Below, piece after piece: positions 1 through 12,059 of a DNA stretch of 64,000 nt; within the stretch, counting starts at the first letter, position 1; every line of letters starts with the position of its first letter. The notes under the pieces were generated by a model. It searched no databases. It worked only from the letters and a program-made list of their open reading frames with translations, and was not told the DNA's origin. This DNA is from Lamellibrachia satsuma (lineage: Eukaryota > Annelida > Polychaeta > Sabellida > Siboglinidae): contig BSQZ01000005.1 of NCBI GenBank assembly GCA_033239005.1, forward strand, positions 2,867,001 to 2,931,000. The letters run 5' to 3'. Both the position numbers and the translations under genes were made by a program.

Positions 1-24
1 TTTCCTGTAGCAACCGTTCCAGAT
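1..24 (-). CDS. GCAT: GCAT exon 5, truncated by window edge
   Basis: After acceptor cctccag the sequence reads AT CTG GAA CGG TTG CTA CAG GAA. With the G left from exon 4 this gives DLERLLQE, the helix expected directly after KHRDMK in the enzyme. Only 24 bases are inside the window. Confidence 0.8.
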
Positions 25-3000
25 CTGGAGGTCAAAATTAATACTTTGCATGACAGATTCTAAACATGTTTAGGCACGGTACCAAGACAACCTCTTGCAT
101 GTGTTCTGGATAAACCTGATCTGAATATCAGAAAAAATATCTATTGACATGAAAACAGCCCACCTAAAGGCTTGGCGCCAACTACAAGAATGCCTACTTG
201 CTTTGCTGTTGCATGATCCAAATACCTTCTGGAAACATACTGGAAAACAAGGAATCAGACAAAACCTCAGATCTGATATACCCATGGAAGTGGTATATTG
301 GGGACAGTTCCGTGTCCACTGATGATGGCAAGATTTGATCCAGAATCCAGTCAACCGTGATCAAACAACTGACCACCACTACATTTTCCAGTCTCACCCA
401 CTGTTTCACAAAGAACACCTTAATAGGTCTATTTCTAAAAAGGATATTCAATAGGCCATAAACAAGGCCAAGTAACACAATTTTGGGATAATGATGGTAT
501 TCCAATTGAGACCAGGTTTGGTGACAATGCCAGGAACTTGACAATGTTTTGACGATGGTATGGTTATTGAAGTATGATACTACCACAAGGTGACCCCAAT
601 ACCCAACTGTGGTACTTCTGATCCGAGTGTCACTACATTATTGGGGATTTACACTACACATGCATAAAAAATATATTACTCAGTATTAAATGACCGTCCA
701 AATTTAAAGACAACAACATTTTGTATGATGAGCAACATTTATTTAGGCTAGTTTGACACTAGAAAGTGTTGACAGCAAACCTATGCATGCTTCATAAATT
801 TTTGCACAGAGCATGATCACATAAATAGAAAGTCTATGGGAAAATAATTAATTATAATAAACATGGAAAAATGCTTGAGACTATGAAATATACTCCCTCT
901 TACAGTCCTAGCCATACGTTGTATTAAACAACCCACTTCAACGCCGACATCCTAAGAATGGTTTCTTTCTACAGGAAAGCAACAAGCCTATTTGGGCTGC
1001 ATTTTCCCTGTATACAATTTTCAACACCATATTGTAAATTTGTTTATTTTTATTAATACACCATTATGGAAAAAAAATAGAATCCACTTCTCCACCTACC
1101 CATCCATACGCCCAAATTCAATCATCTGGCTGTCAAAATACACTCCCACATCATAATACACATACATAAAAAAATGAAACTTTACCTTTCATATCTCTGT
1201 GTTTGTAGCGTTGTCGTTCAGCTTTGCTCAAACGTATGCCATCAATGATAGATGCGTGATTCAATTCATCCGAGATGATGGCATCTCCCTCCTTCATGAG
1301 AACCTCAAAGATGCCTGCATTTGCATCGTAACAACTTGAGTACAATATGGCTTCCTCTCGTCCATGAAACTTGGCAATCTTGTCTTCAAGTTCCTTGTGG
1401 ATGTCCTACAGAAACAAAGGCTCCAGTTAGCAAAATTCTCAGGTAACTAGATAGAAATTTGACATGATTTGACATACAATGATTGAACAGATTACTTCAT
1501 GATGTTGAAATTGTTGCACCAAAACACATACTGGTTTGTAATTGCTTGATAACTTCATTTACAAACTTAAAATGTTAAAGTTACAAAATAATTATAGAGA
1601 TAAATTAACTGCTTCATTATTATGTTGGAAACATCACAAGTGGTGCTTACAGTTAATTTCTAAACTTCTATCAATCTAACATTTAGTTAATTCACCCTGC
1701 CAACTTCACCACCCTTTAACACAAACAGTTTCAAAAAACAAAACTGTTTCTAGTGTGTTACATTATAAAGGGTTGACAAAAACTAAATGTGCTTCTTGCG
1801 TCTACAACTGTCATGACTGTCAGCAATAACTATTGTTTACCAAAAGGAAATCCATCAACACAGCAAAGCTGTGTTTTTTTGGGTCACACGCACACATGCA
1901 CGCACGCACGCAATCATGCACTAAGGTGGCAACTCTGGGGTGGTTCGTACATACCTGTGTGCCACAGATGAAGCGGACCGAACTGAGACCAGCTCCGTGT
2001 GTGTTATATACAGCCCTGCCAGCAGCCACAATGTCTGGGTGACTCTATTATGACACAGAGGAACATAATCCAAATATCACACCTTGTACGCCATAAAATG
2101 GTTTAATGATTTCATATCAATCAATAACTTTTATTTATAGAATATATTAAAACAAATCAACAATATATTATGGCAACAGATACAATATCGTTAATATACG
2201 ACATCATAAATAAAGGTCCATTCACTGTTTTTTTTATATATAGTATTTAAATGGAGATGCTCTGGTTACTTTAAATCTCAGCCAAGGTATATTTTGTGTG
2301 CTCAAAGAGCTCAAAGACGATTTAGTCTGGACTCCTGACAGCATGAACTCGTGCCAAATCTTGTAACTGTAACTATTGTGAGACACTGTCATGGTTTGCC
2401 ACTATCTTCATCTTACAACTCACCGACAGACCGAGATAGTTATTGGCACAGAAGTTGAGGACTGGCTTCGGTCTGCCCAACACACTGATCTCAGCAGCCT
2501 GCTTCGTTGTGATCACTCGCTCGCTCTTCCATGTTCCCGCATCCCGGATGTCATCCAGCTCGGCAGAGATGATGTCCCGCATTGAGGCGACAGCAGCTGA
2601 GGTGGCTCGGGGGACATGTTGGAGGGATGGTCGCTGGAGCAGGAACCACCTCGCTTGACCTGTAATTAGAGTTCAAAGGTAAAATGTAGAGGTCAAAGGT
2701 AAAGGTAAAATGTAGGGGTCAAAGGTAAAGGTCAACTGCTCTGTGAATCACGTATAAATAACTGCATAGAGGAACAGGTTTAGTAAACGGACAATTCAAT
2801 CTGATCTGTAGTTTGTTTAAATACTAACATTGTCATTGTCATACTGATTAAACAGCTTTATCTTGAACAGAATAAACGTCTGTGAACTTACATAATGTAG
2901 TGTACTTCTGCATTATTTTAATAAATAGCTCATACGGTTAATAATCATGATAATAACATGCATGTCAGTTTTTATCTGAGTGGGTTGAGCCTGTCAATAC

Positions 3001-4287
3001 TGGATCACTTTATTAAACACACTGCAGTTTTACTTTGTCTAGAATATAGTATACACATACTACTTGTGAACAGTAAATTAACAATACATAACTTTATTCA
3101 TAACAATAATATGCATGCCATTTAAAGAAAGGTGAGGTATACCTTTCAAAGTAAATTATTATGCTCAACGTAACTTTCGTGACCATCTCTTCTTCAGCAT
3201 CAAACTGAACTGTTAATATAAACATCACAGAGTTTGGTCCCAACCATAGAAATAAATAGAACAACCTTTAATAAAACAAGACCTCTGAGCCCTTAACAGT
3301 TGACACATGATACAGAGATGCAGGCATGCGAGTGACATCCATGCTGTTGTATGGCAAGAACCCAATGGATGTGCAGTGTTTATACAGTAGAGCACCCAGT
3401 CTTGATCATATATCATACCAGCATGTACTCAATAACTTCAATTATTGAGTGTAGTAAATGTTCAATGGGCTAAAATACATGTCTCACTAATGTATGTATG
3501 TATGTATGTATGCATTTTTTAAAGGTCCACTATGGACATAAGATTATTGCACTTGTGCAATTTCTTTTTAGTGTGCCTTTTTACAGCATTTTTACATGTA
3601 TAAATAAAATACATCATCATTAAATAAAATACATCATCATTATCAATGTGACTGTTAGTGTAGGCTGCAGGTGGTAATTAAGCTTATGCCTAAATTAAGA
3701 ATAGACCACTGTAAGGCAAGTTTGTAAGATAAAATTGTGTTTATTACAACTTAACTACTAAATTATACAAAGCCATGTTTCTCAGTCATTGCACAATTTA
3801 CACTCGATCAGGACTGATCAAACTTCAGTACCACATCAAAGTACAAAATGTCAACCAAAAGTTCAAAACACTACCAAAAGAGCAGAATTAATTCAAAAGT
3901 TAAGACCAAAAATAAAAGATGGTATAAAAGAGGGTATTAAGCACGGTATTAAAGATGACTGGCCACAATCAGGAGTGAGCCAGAACTTGCATTATCCTGT
4001 ACAAATACAAACAGAACAAGTCATTTGTACACCATAGTGTCCAGTGTAAGACAGACATGGGGTCAATTTCGTTTTGTAAATTCCAATTCCAGTCAATTCC
4101 AAAAAATATATTCCAATTCCACCTTGCAAAAATCAATTCCAATTCCAACTTTAATTAAAATCGTAGGCTAAGGAAAAATTCAAATCCAATTTGTTTTAAC
4201 AGTTTTATTTGTACTTGAAATCATTGTGCACAATCATATTTAATCAGATATGATTAACAAATTAACTGTTCATTCTATGCATCTATA

Positions 4288-4334
<47 letters not shown>

Positions 4335-4381
4335 ATTTAATTAGATATGGTTAACAAATTAACTATTGTTCATTCAATGCA

Positions 4382-4419
<38 letters not shown>

Positions 4420-7400
4420 TATAGAAGCGTAGAATGAACAGTTAATTTGTTAATCATATCTGATTAAATATGATTGTGCACACATGATTTCAAGTACAAA
4501 TAAAACTGTTAAAAATATATATGTATATGTTGGGTTTGCTACAAAAAACTTAAAAAAATGGCATTCAGCTGCTGCGACACCTCTCCTGTATTTTTGTTAG
4601 CCAGACATTTTGGACAACCCTGGACAGTTGGGTCGTTAATACGAGTTTTGAACAGTTTTCCCCTGTTTATATCAGTTGTGGTATCATTGACATTTCATCA
4701 AATTTACTGTAAACTTTGAGTCTTCAACATCCTAATCACCAACATGTATTCTCCACGAGGAAAAAACCTGACTTTGGTTTTACTGTCTGTTACAGTAACT
4801 TAGTATTTGTTTTTGATGCAAATGCTTGATTATATTGTTCTTGTTCACAATGTTTCAATAACAGAGTAGCTGGTGTATATGCTATAATACTGACAGCTTC
4901 CTGGCTGGGTGACAAACTAATAGCAGACAAATATGATTTTAATAGTAAATTTAAGGGGTAAAGATTAACAGTATCAAGTCAATAATTCCAACAAAATCAA
5001 TTAAGAAAAAATCAATTCCAATACCAAACAAAAACCAATTCCAATTGACTTTCGAAAATCAATTATAATTCCAGAATTTGAATTGAGGGTCAATTCCAAT
5101 TCTGGAATGGAATTGACCCCGTGTCTGGTATGAGATAAGATGACACATCAACATATATCAAGTACCACAGTTCCAACACATTGGTGCTGTTCACAATAGT
5201 GTTTGTAAAATACCTTATATATTTATAATATATCTTATTCAGTACTAATATATAATAATATTATTGTTTACCCATACACTCCCTAGCATACATGTAGATA
5301 TTAATGTAATACTAGTACTCTACATGTATAAACCCCTAATAGTATAAACTCAACAGTCAGCAATGTTGTCAATTTCACATGTGCTTTGCCTGACTAGCCT
5401 ACCTGGTTGCTGTCATTCCATTGTTGTTTACAAACAAGTCTTGGACACTGCTCAATGTGCAGGTCTCTGCATGTACCCCATTAAAAACCTATTAGTCAAG
5501 GGGTCAACATCCCTGTGACGCATGCATGCATACAGACCAGGTGAGTTACCCATCTAGGCGTAAACAACCTGGGGACAATGACAAATGTTGCAGTTAAATA
5601 CTTTCACATGCTAGACTTATATTTGGCAAGTTATGTTCATGTTTTAAACAGTACTACCCTGTGTTATGGCAGTGGCTGGAACTGTTTCTGCCATTCAATG
5701 AGATGCCAGCTGGCGGTCCATGCCTGCTTCCCAGCAACTAGCTAGCTTATCACTCTAGACTATAGGGGAATGATTAATGATTCAACTCTATGGTCCCAAC
5801 TAACTTACATGCTGGTTCATGCCAGTGTTTACCTGTTGGCTGGTACCATGCCAGTTAAAACTGGTAATCACTACATTAGAGTCAACAACAGTTATACTTA
5901 GCTGCTGGCTGTGTGGATCTCATTACAATGGACCCTGCCACAGAGTGTACTCATTTCAAGACAACATTGCCTGAGTAATGGACACTTGCTTTAGAATCAC
6001 AAATAAACTTAAAACAAAGTAATACTCTACTGTATTTTACATTTTGTCACAAAGAAGAAAAGTAGTGAGTCCTGTGGTTTCAACCAGAGTGTTTACTGCT
6101 TAAATCAGTGGTGTAATAAAGATTAAGGTTGGATAATACAGTGAAATTTTATTTGTCAGGTGAACAAACACTGAATTATCTAGTTTATGGATGTAATGGG
6201 AAGTGGTCATGGAGCAGGTAGCAGCTATAAATAACAATTGGAAATAAGACCCAGTGTTACTGAGTGCATTAAACCAGACTAGTAATTTTACGACTGAAGC
6301 ATGAAGCCACACAAAAGGGTTGTTGACTTTGTATGCCTGAGTCATGTTTTACTAAATTGCTGGTACTGTGAACCGGGGCCACTTTAAAAAAATGTTTGCT
6401 TCAAAGATATGCAGTTTGCAAGTGTTCATGATTCATACTCAACCTCCATGTTGTGGCTTTTATTTGTTGGGTTAATTATAGCTGGCGCTACAATGTACAA
6501 TGACTGCCTACTACCTGTCTTAAGTTAGTCATGTGCCATTTTCATGGTGTTCAAAGTAGCGCCTTATAAGAAGCTACTTTGAACATATCATTTAGAGGGG
6601 ATGACATTGCACACTTACTTTATATAATGAATAAATCAAGGCGAAAAACAGAGAATACTTTGACACTGAAAGCTGCAAAAACAAATAGAATTGTTAATAA
6701 TGTTATATGTTTAATCTAATTAGAACACACCATATCGGGGTTGAAAAAAAATGATTTTTTATCAAAATACTATAAAACAAATGAACGTAATGGTAGCCAT
6801 CAAAGCATTAATGTTATAACACAAAAAAAAAACATTTTATTATTATTAATTAACTAATTATCTAATATCATGGTTAACTGATGATTCATGACATATGGAT
6901 TAAATAAATTTGCAGTATCATTAAAAGAAGTCATTTTCGTGCTGCGGTGAAAGAACAATGCTCTGGCCTCTGCATGCCTAATTCACATGTAGCCAGTGTA
7001 AGACTCTAAGAGGTAAGCAGTTTGCAGACGACCATGTTGTGTTTATATCATAACAATTGTTATGCTATATGTAACTGAGCACTGTAAATATCACTTCAGT
7101 ACAACATTTAAACTTTTTCGAAAGCAAAATGATTGATAACAGACATACATACGGTTTTATTTTGTTTTAAACCTAAGAACATTAAACATCATTGACTGGA
7201 AACTTTAATCATGATTTTGTTCAAAGCCAAGAAGCCCAGCTGACGCTGTTCAAAGTAGCCCCAGTTTCTTACACAACAAAATCATTTATTGCATCAGAAA
7301 CTACGTACCATCTATCGCGAGGCTACTCACCAAGCACGACATGTAGCCGTAAGCATAACGTCGTTACCAACAACGTCAACTAACGCGAATTTGTGACAAA

Positions 7401-7741
7401 AATCCAACATTCACGTATGTCAATCAAACAAACTCTAAATTTAAGACAAACTCAGTCAACAAATCACGGCAACGATCGACACAAAACGTAGGGAAGTCTC
7501 CAGAGACGCCGTTATGCCTTTTTTACGCCTACCGGTACTTATCAAGCTAGGTCGTTTAGAAGTTAGACGCTTAGCCTTAGACTTGCTGCCACGACAAGTT
7601 ACCTCATGCGTGACATCTCAATTTACGGCGATTCCAGCTGTAAATTTCGCTCCATTTCTCTGTCGGATTGTGTCTTACTAAAAGCTAAGTATAACATATG
7701 TTTTTGCCCCGAGAATACTTACGACATATTGCGCCTGCCAT
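1..7741 (-). CDS. GCAT: Glycine C-acetyltransferase (2-amino-3-ketobutyrate CoA ligase), 5' half, five exons
   Basis: PLP-dependent mitochondrial enzyme that joins 2-amino-3-oxobutyrate and CoA to give glycine and acetyl-CoA in threonine breakdown (family knowledge). Exons read 7723-7741, 2424-2659, 1955-2044, 1186-1405 and 24-1. Each junction has AG/GT and keeps phase: exon 1 ends ATATGTC/GTAAGT, exon 2 starts after attacag, and the split Arg codon is restored. Exon 4 ends with G, and exon 5 supplies AT to make Asp in [10 protein letters not shown]. Family motifs seen: [44 protein letters not shown] and [17 protein letters not shown]. The N-terminus (about 30 residues, Arg-rich, no acidic residues) looks like a mitochondrial presequence. 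About 196 of some 420 residues are present; the Lys that binds PLP lies outside the window. Intron 1 is about 5 kb. Confidence 0.9.
25..1185 (-). other. GCAT intron 4
   Basis: Non-coding between exons 4 and 5 of GCAT. It carries a plus-strand LINE-like scrap at about 148-430; the remainder is AT-rich with no further recognisable element. Confidence 0.75.
148..430 (+). pseudogene. Degenerate LINE ORF2 linker fragment
   Basis: From the ATG at 148 the plus strand reads about 58 codons including [14 protein letters not shown] and [11 protein letters not shown] before a stop; a shifted frame continues with [10 protein letters not shown]. This matches the segment between endonuclease and reverse transcriptase in several non-LTR retrotransposons, where DP(K/N)xFWK and IPMEVV...G.V.TD...KW recur (from memory of the family, not searched). 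It is broken by stops and shifts, sits antisense in a GCAT intron, and has no RT domain attached. Confidence 0.5.
1186..1405 (-). CDS. GCAT: GCAT exon 4
   Basis: Acceptor ttctgtag/GACATC and donor ATGAAAG/gtaaag. It encodes [20 protein letters not shown] followed by the SSCYDANAG and [11 protein letters not shown] blocks, and ends in phase 1. The His in DELNHAS corresponds to the conserved residue stacking on PLP in alpha-oxoamine synthases (family knowledge). Confidence 0.93.
1955..2044 (-). CDS. GCAT: GCAT exon 3
   Basis: Thirty codons in phase 0 between acceptor ataatag/AGTCAC and donor CACACAG/gtatgt. It encodes [20 protein letters not shown] and [10 protein letters not shown], the glycine-rich substrate-side loop of the family. 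Confidence 0.92.
2424..2659 (-). CDS. GCAT: GCAT exon 2
   Basis: Acceptor attacag/GTCAAGCG and donor CTGTCG/gtgagt. It encodes the rest of the presequence and the amino end of the mature enzyme ([18 protein letters not shown], then [13 protein letters not shown]). This is the most recognisable N-terminal block of the family. Confidence 0.92.
3490..3513. repeat. (TATG)n microsatellite
   Basis: About six tandem TATG/TGTA units inside GCAT intron 1. Confidence 0.9.
3601..3640. repeat. Perfect 20-bp tandem duplication
   Basis: The 20-mer taaataaaatacatcatcat occurs twice back to back without a mismatch, inside GCAT intron 1. Confidence 0.95.
4052..5127. mobile_element. hAT-like non-autonomous element with AATTCCA word arrays
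   Basis: The ends form a 17-bp terminal inverted repeat with one mismatch, CAGACATGGGGTCAATT against CAGACACGGGGTCAATT (reverse complement of the right end). The flanks gtgtaaga and gtatgaga match at 6 of 8 bases, suggesting an old 8-bp target duplication as in hAT elements. Both subterminal zones (about 4070-4150 and 4980-5110) repeat AATTCCA/CAATTCC many times, mainly in one orientation. A hairpin lies inside (4198-4510). No transposase ORF is present. It sits in GCAT intron 1. Confidence 0.72.
4198..4510. repeat. Long hairpin with ~100-bp arms around (AT)n
   Basis: Bases 4198-4297 are nearly the reverse complement of 4411-4510 (one single-base indel and a couple of substitutions). The loop holds two (AT)n tracts, and a third partial copy of the arm sits at about 4336-4395. 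It lies wholly within the 4052-5127 element. Confidence 0.88.
5128..7722. other. Remainder of GCAT intron 1
   Basis: No gene recognised. It contains a 12-bp inverted repeat GTTCAAAGTAGC at 6549-6560/6573-6584, the same word again near 7248, and an increasingly CpG-rich stretch from about 7300 towards exon 1. Confidence 0.6.
7723..7741 (-). CDS. GCAT: GCAT exon 1 (coding part, 19 nt)
   Basis: Coding start ATGGCAGGCGCAATATGTC followed by the donor GTAAGTATTC. It encodes MAGAIC plus the first base of an Arg codon completed by exon 2. The start was chosen because the phase and splice sites fit exon 2 exactly and the region is locally CpG-rich, as expected for a promoter/first exon. No TATA box was seen upstream. 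Confidence 0.72.
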
Positions 7742-8049
7742 CGTTTCTCGTCTGATCGCTGGAGCTGTCACCGAACACCACCGCGTGTCGGCGCGACTTG
7801 TCTGTAAATAAATTCGAAAAACGACACTGCGTGCGTCTGTACGTATGTACGTACGTACAATGTTTGATCTGTTAGAACGCGTCTCACGCAACGGGGAGTG
7901 GCAGGCGATATTTTTATGATTCTAATGGCATGTCATTTTGCTGCTACTCATCAACAAATTATACACGGTGTATTTACGTGAAGAGGTCTTCAAAAATTCT
8001 GCCTCAACATGCTGATGGTACAGGCAGACCAATAACACATGCCTACTAT

Positions 8050-8390
8050 ATAGGCGAACACAAAAAATAATAACTTTCTATACAGTTCAATTTTGTTACA
8101 TTTAAAGTATGTCTTGGATAATAAAGTGTCTGAATGTTACTCTTAAATGCATCCAGACTGTTTAAACTAAACAATGTGTTGAGGGAGGGAGATCCAAAGT
8201 CGAATGGTACTGGGAAATAGAATATAACTTGTAATTGCATTTGGAGTAAGATATATGATATAAGCCAAGGAATGTTGTTTCCTATTGATAATATTCACAG
8301 GAACAATGTATTGATTTGAATGTTTTCTCACTAGACCATTAACTATTTTATACATCATATGCAGAGCTTATATCATCCGCCCTGGGGCAA
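8050..8390 (-). pseudogene. LINE (CR1-like) reverse-transcriptase C-terminal tail
   Basis: Two overlapping minus frames carry MYKIVNGLVRKHSNQYIVP, then ILFPSTIRLWISLPQHIV and SLNSLDAFKSNIQ. This is the characteristic end of CR1/Jockey-group ORF2: YKI-NGL, then FFP-TI--WN-LP--IV----L--FK. One frameshift is needed to join them. It lies upstream of GCAT exon 1 and is separated from the larger LINE at 9.1-11.9 kb by unrelated sequence, so it may be an independent insertion. Confidence 0.62.
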
Positions 8391-8621
8391 GCTAGTGGCC
8401 TCCATCCTAATGCCTGTAGCATGCCTGTCCCATTAGAAACATTAAGATGACGATGCAAGACATACCGGGTAGGTACCATTGATGTTAATTTTTACCTTAA
8501 GTATGGACAATAGTTACCCAATTTGAGCATTGAGACCAGCTCAAGGGTTGGTTTTTCTGTTGCGTTGGTCACGTTTTCTCTATATAATACCATATTGGTT
8601 GTGCGAGTTTTCGTAATACTA

Positions 8622-8690
8622 AGCCAAGGCTAAGGCCTAAGGCTAAGCCTAAGCCCCGGGCCTAGGCCTAGCCTAGGTCAGCTATCGCTA
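8622..8690. repeat. CTAAGG/CCTAGG word cluster
   Basis: The stretch is composed almost entirely of GGCTAAG, GGCCTAAG and GGCCTAGG variants in near-palindromic order. It resembles the word-iterating ends of other elements in this window, but no terminal inverted repeat was found. Confidence 0.5.
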
Positions 8691-9115
8691 TCTAGGACTA
8701 CATTTCCAACAAATGTTACAGTTAATACTTTTTCACATATTGCCTAACTGTAACACGTCAAATAAAAGTTTTTATTGGTTTTGAACGGTCGTGATAAGGA
8801 CCGAACCAGTTATTTATGCCCTGACGTGGCCATCACGTTAACCTCGATTATCCAGGTTCCGTGCTGTGGCGCCACCGTTTGTCGCGCACATCATCGCCTG
8901 GGTTAGTCTCGCTTTTCCGACTCTCGCTCAGCTTCGTGAATCCGCCGAGAAGAGAGTCTGGCACCAGAAGCATATTTTGACTGTTACCGTCGTCAGGTGG
9001 CACCACTAGTATACGCAAAAATTACGCCGTCACCAATCTTTGCAGTAAAAATCTGACGTATTGCTGCGTTTTCGTGTTCTTGCGATCTTTCTGGTCTTAT
9101 TATCAGATATTTTTT
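8691..9115. other. Intergenic, dispersed motif
   Basis: No gene seen. The segment around 8840-8885 (CCTCGATTATCCAGG through GTTTGTCGC) recurs with substitutions at about 39977-40020, so it belongs to an unidentified dispersed repeat. Confidence 0.5.
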
Positions 9116-11850
9116 ATAGTTTATATACCTCAATCATATCACCACGAGTTCGTCTATATGCAAGTGTAGGAAGTTTCAAACTCTGAAGTCTTTCCTCAAG
9201 GAATATTCTTCATACCAGGAAGCTGCATGCTTTGTTGCACGTCTTTGCACATTTTCGATGGCATCTTTGTATTTCTGTTTATAAAGGGACTATATTAATA
9301 TTGCATAATCTAGATGAGTCCTAACTAAAGCTTTATATAATGGCACAACATTATGTTGATTTAGGGTTGTAAAGGACCTTCTAATAACTGCTATGATACT
9401 ATTTGCTTTGTTTATTTTTTGGTTGATGTGTTTATCAAATTCTAGGTTTGAATCAATTATAACCCCAATGTCTTTTTGTTCTTCTATTCCTCCTAATTCA
9501 TGGGAAGTATTATCTATCTTCAGGTTGTTTGCATACTCTTGCTCTATTTTATTCCCTATGTGCATTAAATTACATTTATCTGGGTGGAACCTTAATAAGC
9601 ATTTACTTGACCAAGTTGTTAAATAATCTAAGTCGTTCTGTAGTGTATGCTGGTCATGTGGACTAGTAATCGTTTTGAAAACCTTTGTATCATCTGCAAA
9701 CATATATACATTCGAAACTGTATTCTCAGGAAGATCATTTATGTATAAAACAAATAGGATCGGTCCTAAGACACTGCCCTGTGGAATACCACTTGTTATA
9801 TTTGCCCACTCAGAATTTGTACCATTTACATTGACCTGCTGTACCCGGTCAGACAAGAACGCCTGGATTCATCTTAGTGTGTAATACTCTATACGATACG
9901 ATTTAAGTTTGCCTATCAATCTTTTGTGAGGGACGGTGTCAAATGCTTTCATGAAGTCCAAATATACAACGTCTAATGTCAACATCCAAATATACAACAT
10001 TCCCCTCTATCTAAAGCTTTGGTCCATGAGTCAATAACATTTAATAATTGGAATACCATAGAACGACCTTTAATAAAACCAAATTGTTGCTTACTGAATA
10101 ATTTATTCCTAATTATGATTGACAATATGGTCTTTGACACATTGTTCTATACATTTACATATTATACTTGTTAAGCAGACTGGTCTATAATTTCCTGCGG
10201 TTTTTCGATTACCCTTCTTAAATATGGCTGAGATCCTTCCCTGTTTCCATTCCTTTGGTAGTTCACCCACAGTGAATTATTAAATAGCCTAGCTAGTGGT
10301 TTACATAGATGTTTAGATAGCTATTTCAACAACCTAGGATGAACACCATCTGGCCCTACCGATTTACACACATTAAGGTTATCAAGTTTTTTTTATAATT
10401 TCCTCATCAATAGTCAATTCTTCCATGTTGTGCCTTAATTTCACTGGTGGAATATGAGGGATAACACCATCTGGCTCTATAGTAAAAACACTTGAAAAAA
10501 AATTTCCTAAGACATCTGCCATTTCTTTATCAGAATCTGTGTCTAGATTTAGGATCTGTGTTCAGGTCTGAAATACCTTCCCGATTCTTGGTTTGAGATT
10601 TCACATATTTCCATACTGCTTTTGGGTTTGTCTTAGCCTGTGTTGCTAGGTTCATCTCAAATTCCTTCTGTATTCTCCTTGTTAATTTACGGACTTAATT
10701 TCTAGCCCTACAATATTCTGTATAGTATTTTCCTTCTTTTACCTCCATATAACGTTTCCATAATGTGTTTTTTTCTTAATTTTCTTTACTGATTCCTTAT
10801 TTAGGGGTACTTTTCCTTTATGTCTATTAATATTACTCACTAGTCGATGAGGGATGAATTCATCCTCTATCTTTTTAATATATTCTTTAAAACCTAACCA
10901 TTGATGGTTTATAGTGCTCGTGCCAAGTATCTCGCCCCAGTCTGTGTGGTCTAGTTTCGTCTTCATACTATTATAATCCCTTTGGTCATAATAATATTTA
11001 AGTTGTATATAGCTTGCTATTTCTGCATAGCACCTAAATGTAATGATGAGGACAGAGTGATCACTCTTACCAAGTGGGCTTTCATACACTCTGTCATCTA
11101 TCGTACCTTTTTCATTGGTGAAAACTAAATCAAGAATGTTCGATTTATTTCCTAATCGCCCCATTGTGGGGAGTGTGACATGTTGGAAGAGGAAATTCTC
11201 TCTTATTCCTTCTTTAAATTTAGTGTCTGGGCTATTAGTATTCTCTGAGAGTGTGTACCAGTTTTGCCAGTCTATGTTGGGGTAGTTAAAATCTCAAAGC
11301 AAAAGAAAATGTGAGTGTTTATAGCGCATCACCTCACTAATCAGTTCATTTAATTGTTCATTATTGCTGCCAAAGCTGCCCGGGCTTTTATATAAACATC
11401 CTATCAGAACATTTTCTTTTTTGTTTAATTTATCTCAACCCATATCGATTCTTGAAAGTTGGTTCCTAAAGATACGAAAGGTTTTGCGTTTAGTGTTTTG
11501 TGGGTATATATACAAACACCTTGTCCTTGCTTATCAGTGTTATGGTATTAATCATAATCAATCAAACCCAGTTCAGCTGTGTTTAATAGAAATTTCTGGT
11601 TTTTCGGTTTAACCTCAGTGATTGCAATCAACATACACTTATGTGATTTGACTCGAGTTTTGAACTCAGTAAATTTATTGATTAGACTCAGCATTGGTGT
11701 AGAAACATTTAAACTGTTTATGTGTATAATTTGTATTTACAGTGTTTTTCTGGTTAGATGATCTTTCTTGTCTTACTCCTCGTCCCTTCGAGTTTTAAAT
11801 CTTACAGTTTTTCTGGCCCATGGTGGGCCTCTCACCCTGTACAACCATTT
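9116..11850 (-). pseudogene. CR1-like LINE ORF2 (endonuclease plus reverse transcriptase), decayed
   Basis: Read on the minus strand, the APE-type endonuclease end is seen (DFNYPNIDW, NILDLVFTN, PLGKSDHSVL at about 11270-11050). RT palm blocks follow: DFMKAFDTVPHKRL near 9955-9910, GIPQGSVLGPILFVLYINDL near 9810-9750 and FADDTKVF near 9705, then the thumb and LVRTHLDYA near 9300. The last recognisable block is YRRTRGDMIEVYKL at about 9125. The FADD catalytic pair is intact. Decay is clear: TGA replaces the residue before DFNYPNIDW, TGA replaces Trp before IQAFL (about 9870), and a short internal duplication lies at about 9957-9995. Family-level call; clade not certain. Confidence 0.8.
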
Positions 11851-12059
11851 CCCCTCATCATTTATCTATTTTGTCCTGGCCTCCTGTAAGAGTTTCCTTC
11901 CTTCCTCTCTTTTTTTTTTTGTTAAGTCGTGCTGGATGCTGAGACATTTATATCTGTCCTCTGCATCTCTTAAGTTTGATAGTCGTTTGAACAATTCCAT
12001 CTTTTTGTTAGTGTCTTTCATTACTACATTGAGAGGTCTGGGTTTTTGCTCAGTATCAC

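Noticed and set aside
3789..4037. 82-codon ORF with GIK repeats
   Set aside because: Short in-frame repeat of GGTATTAA/AAAGA words in an intron; no start context, no homology recognised.
6549..6584. 12-bp-arm inverted repeat with GTTCAAAGTAGC, third copy near 7248
   Set aside because: Too short and without consistent element ends to call a transposon.
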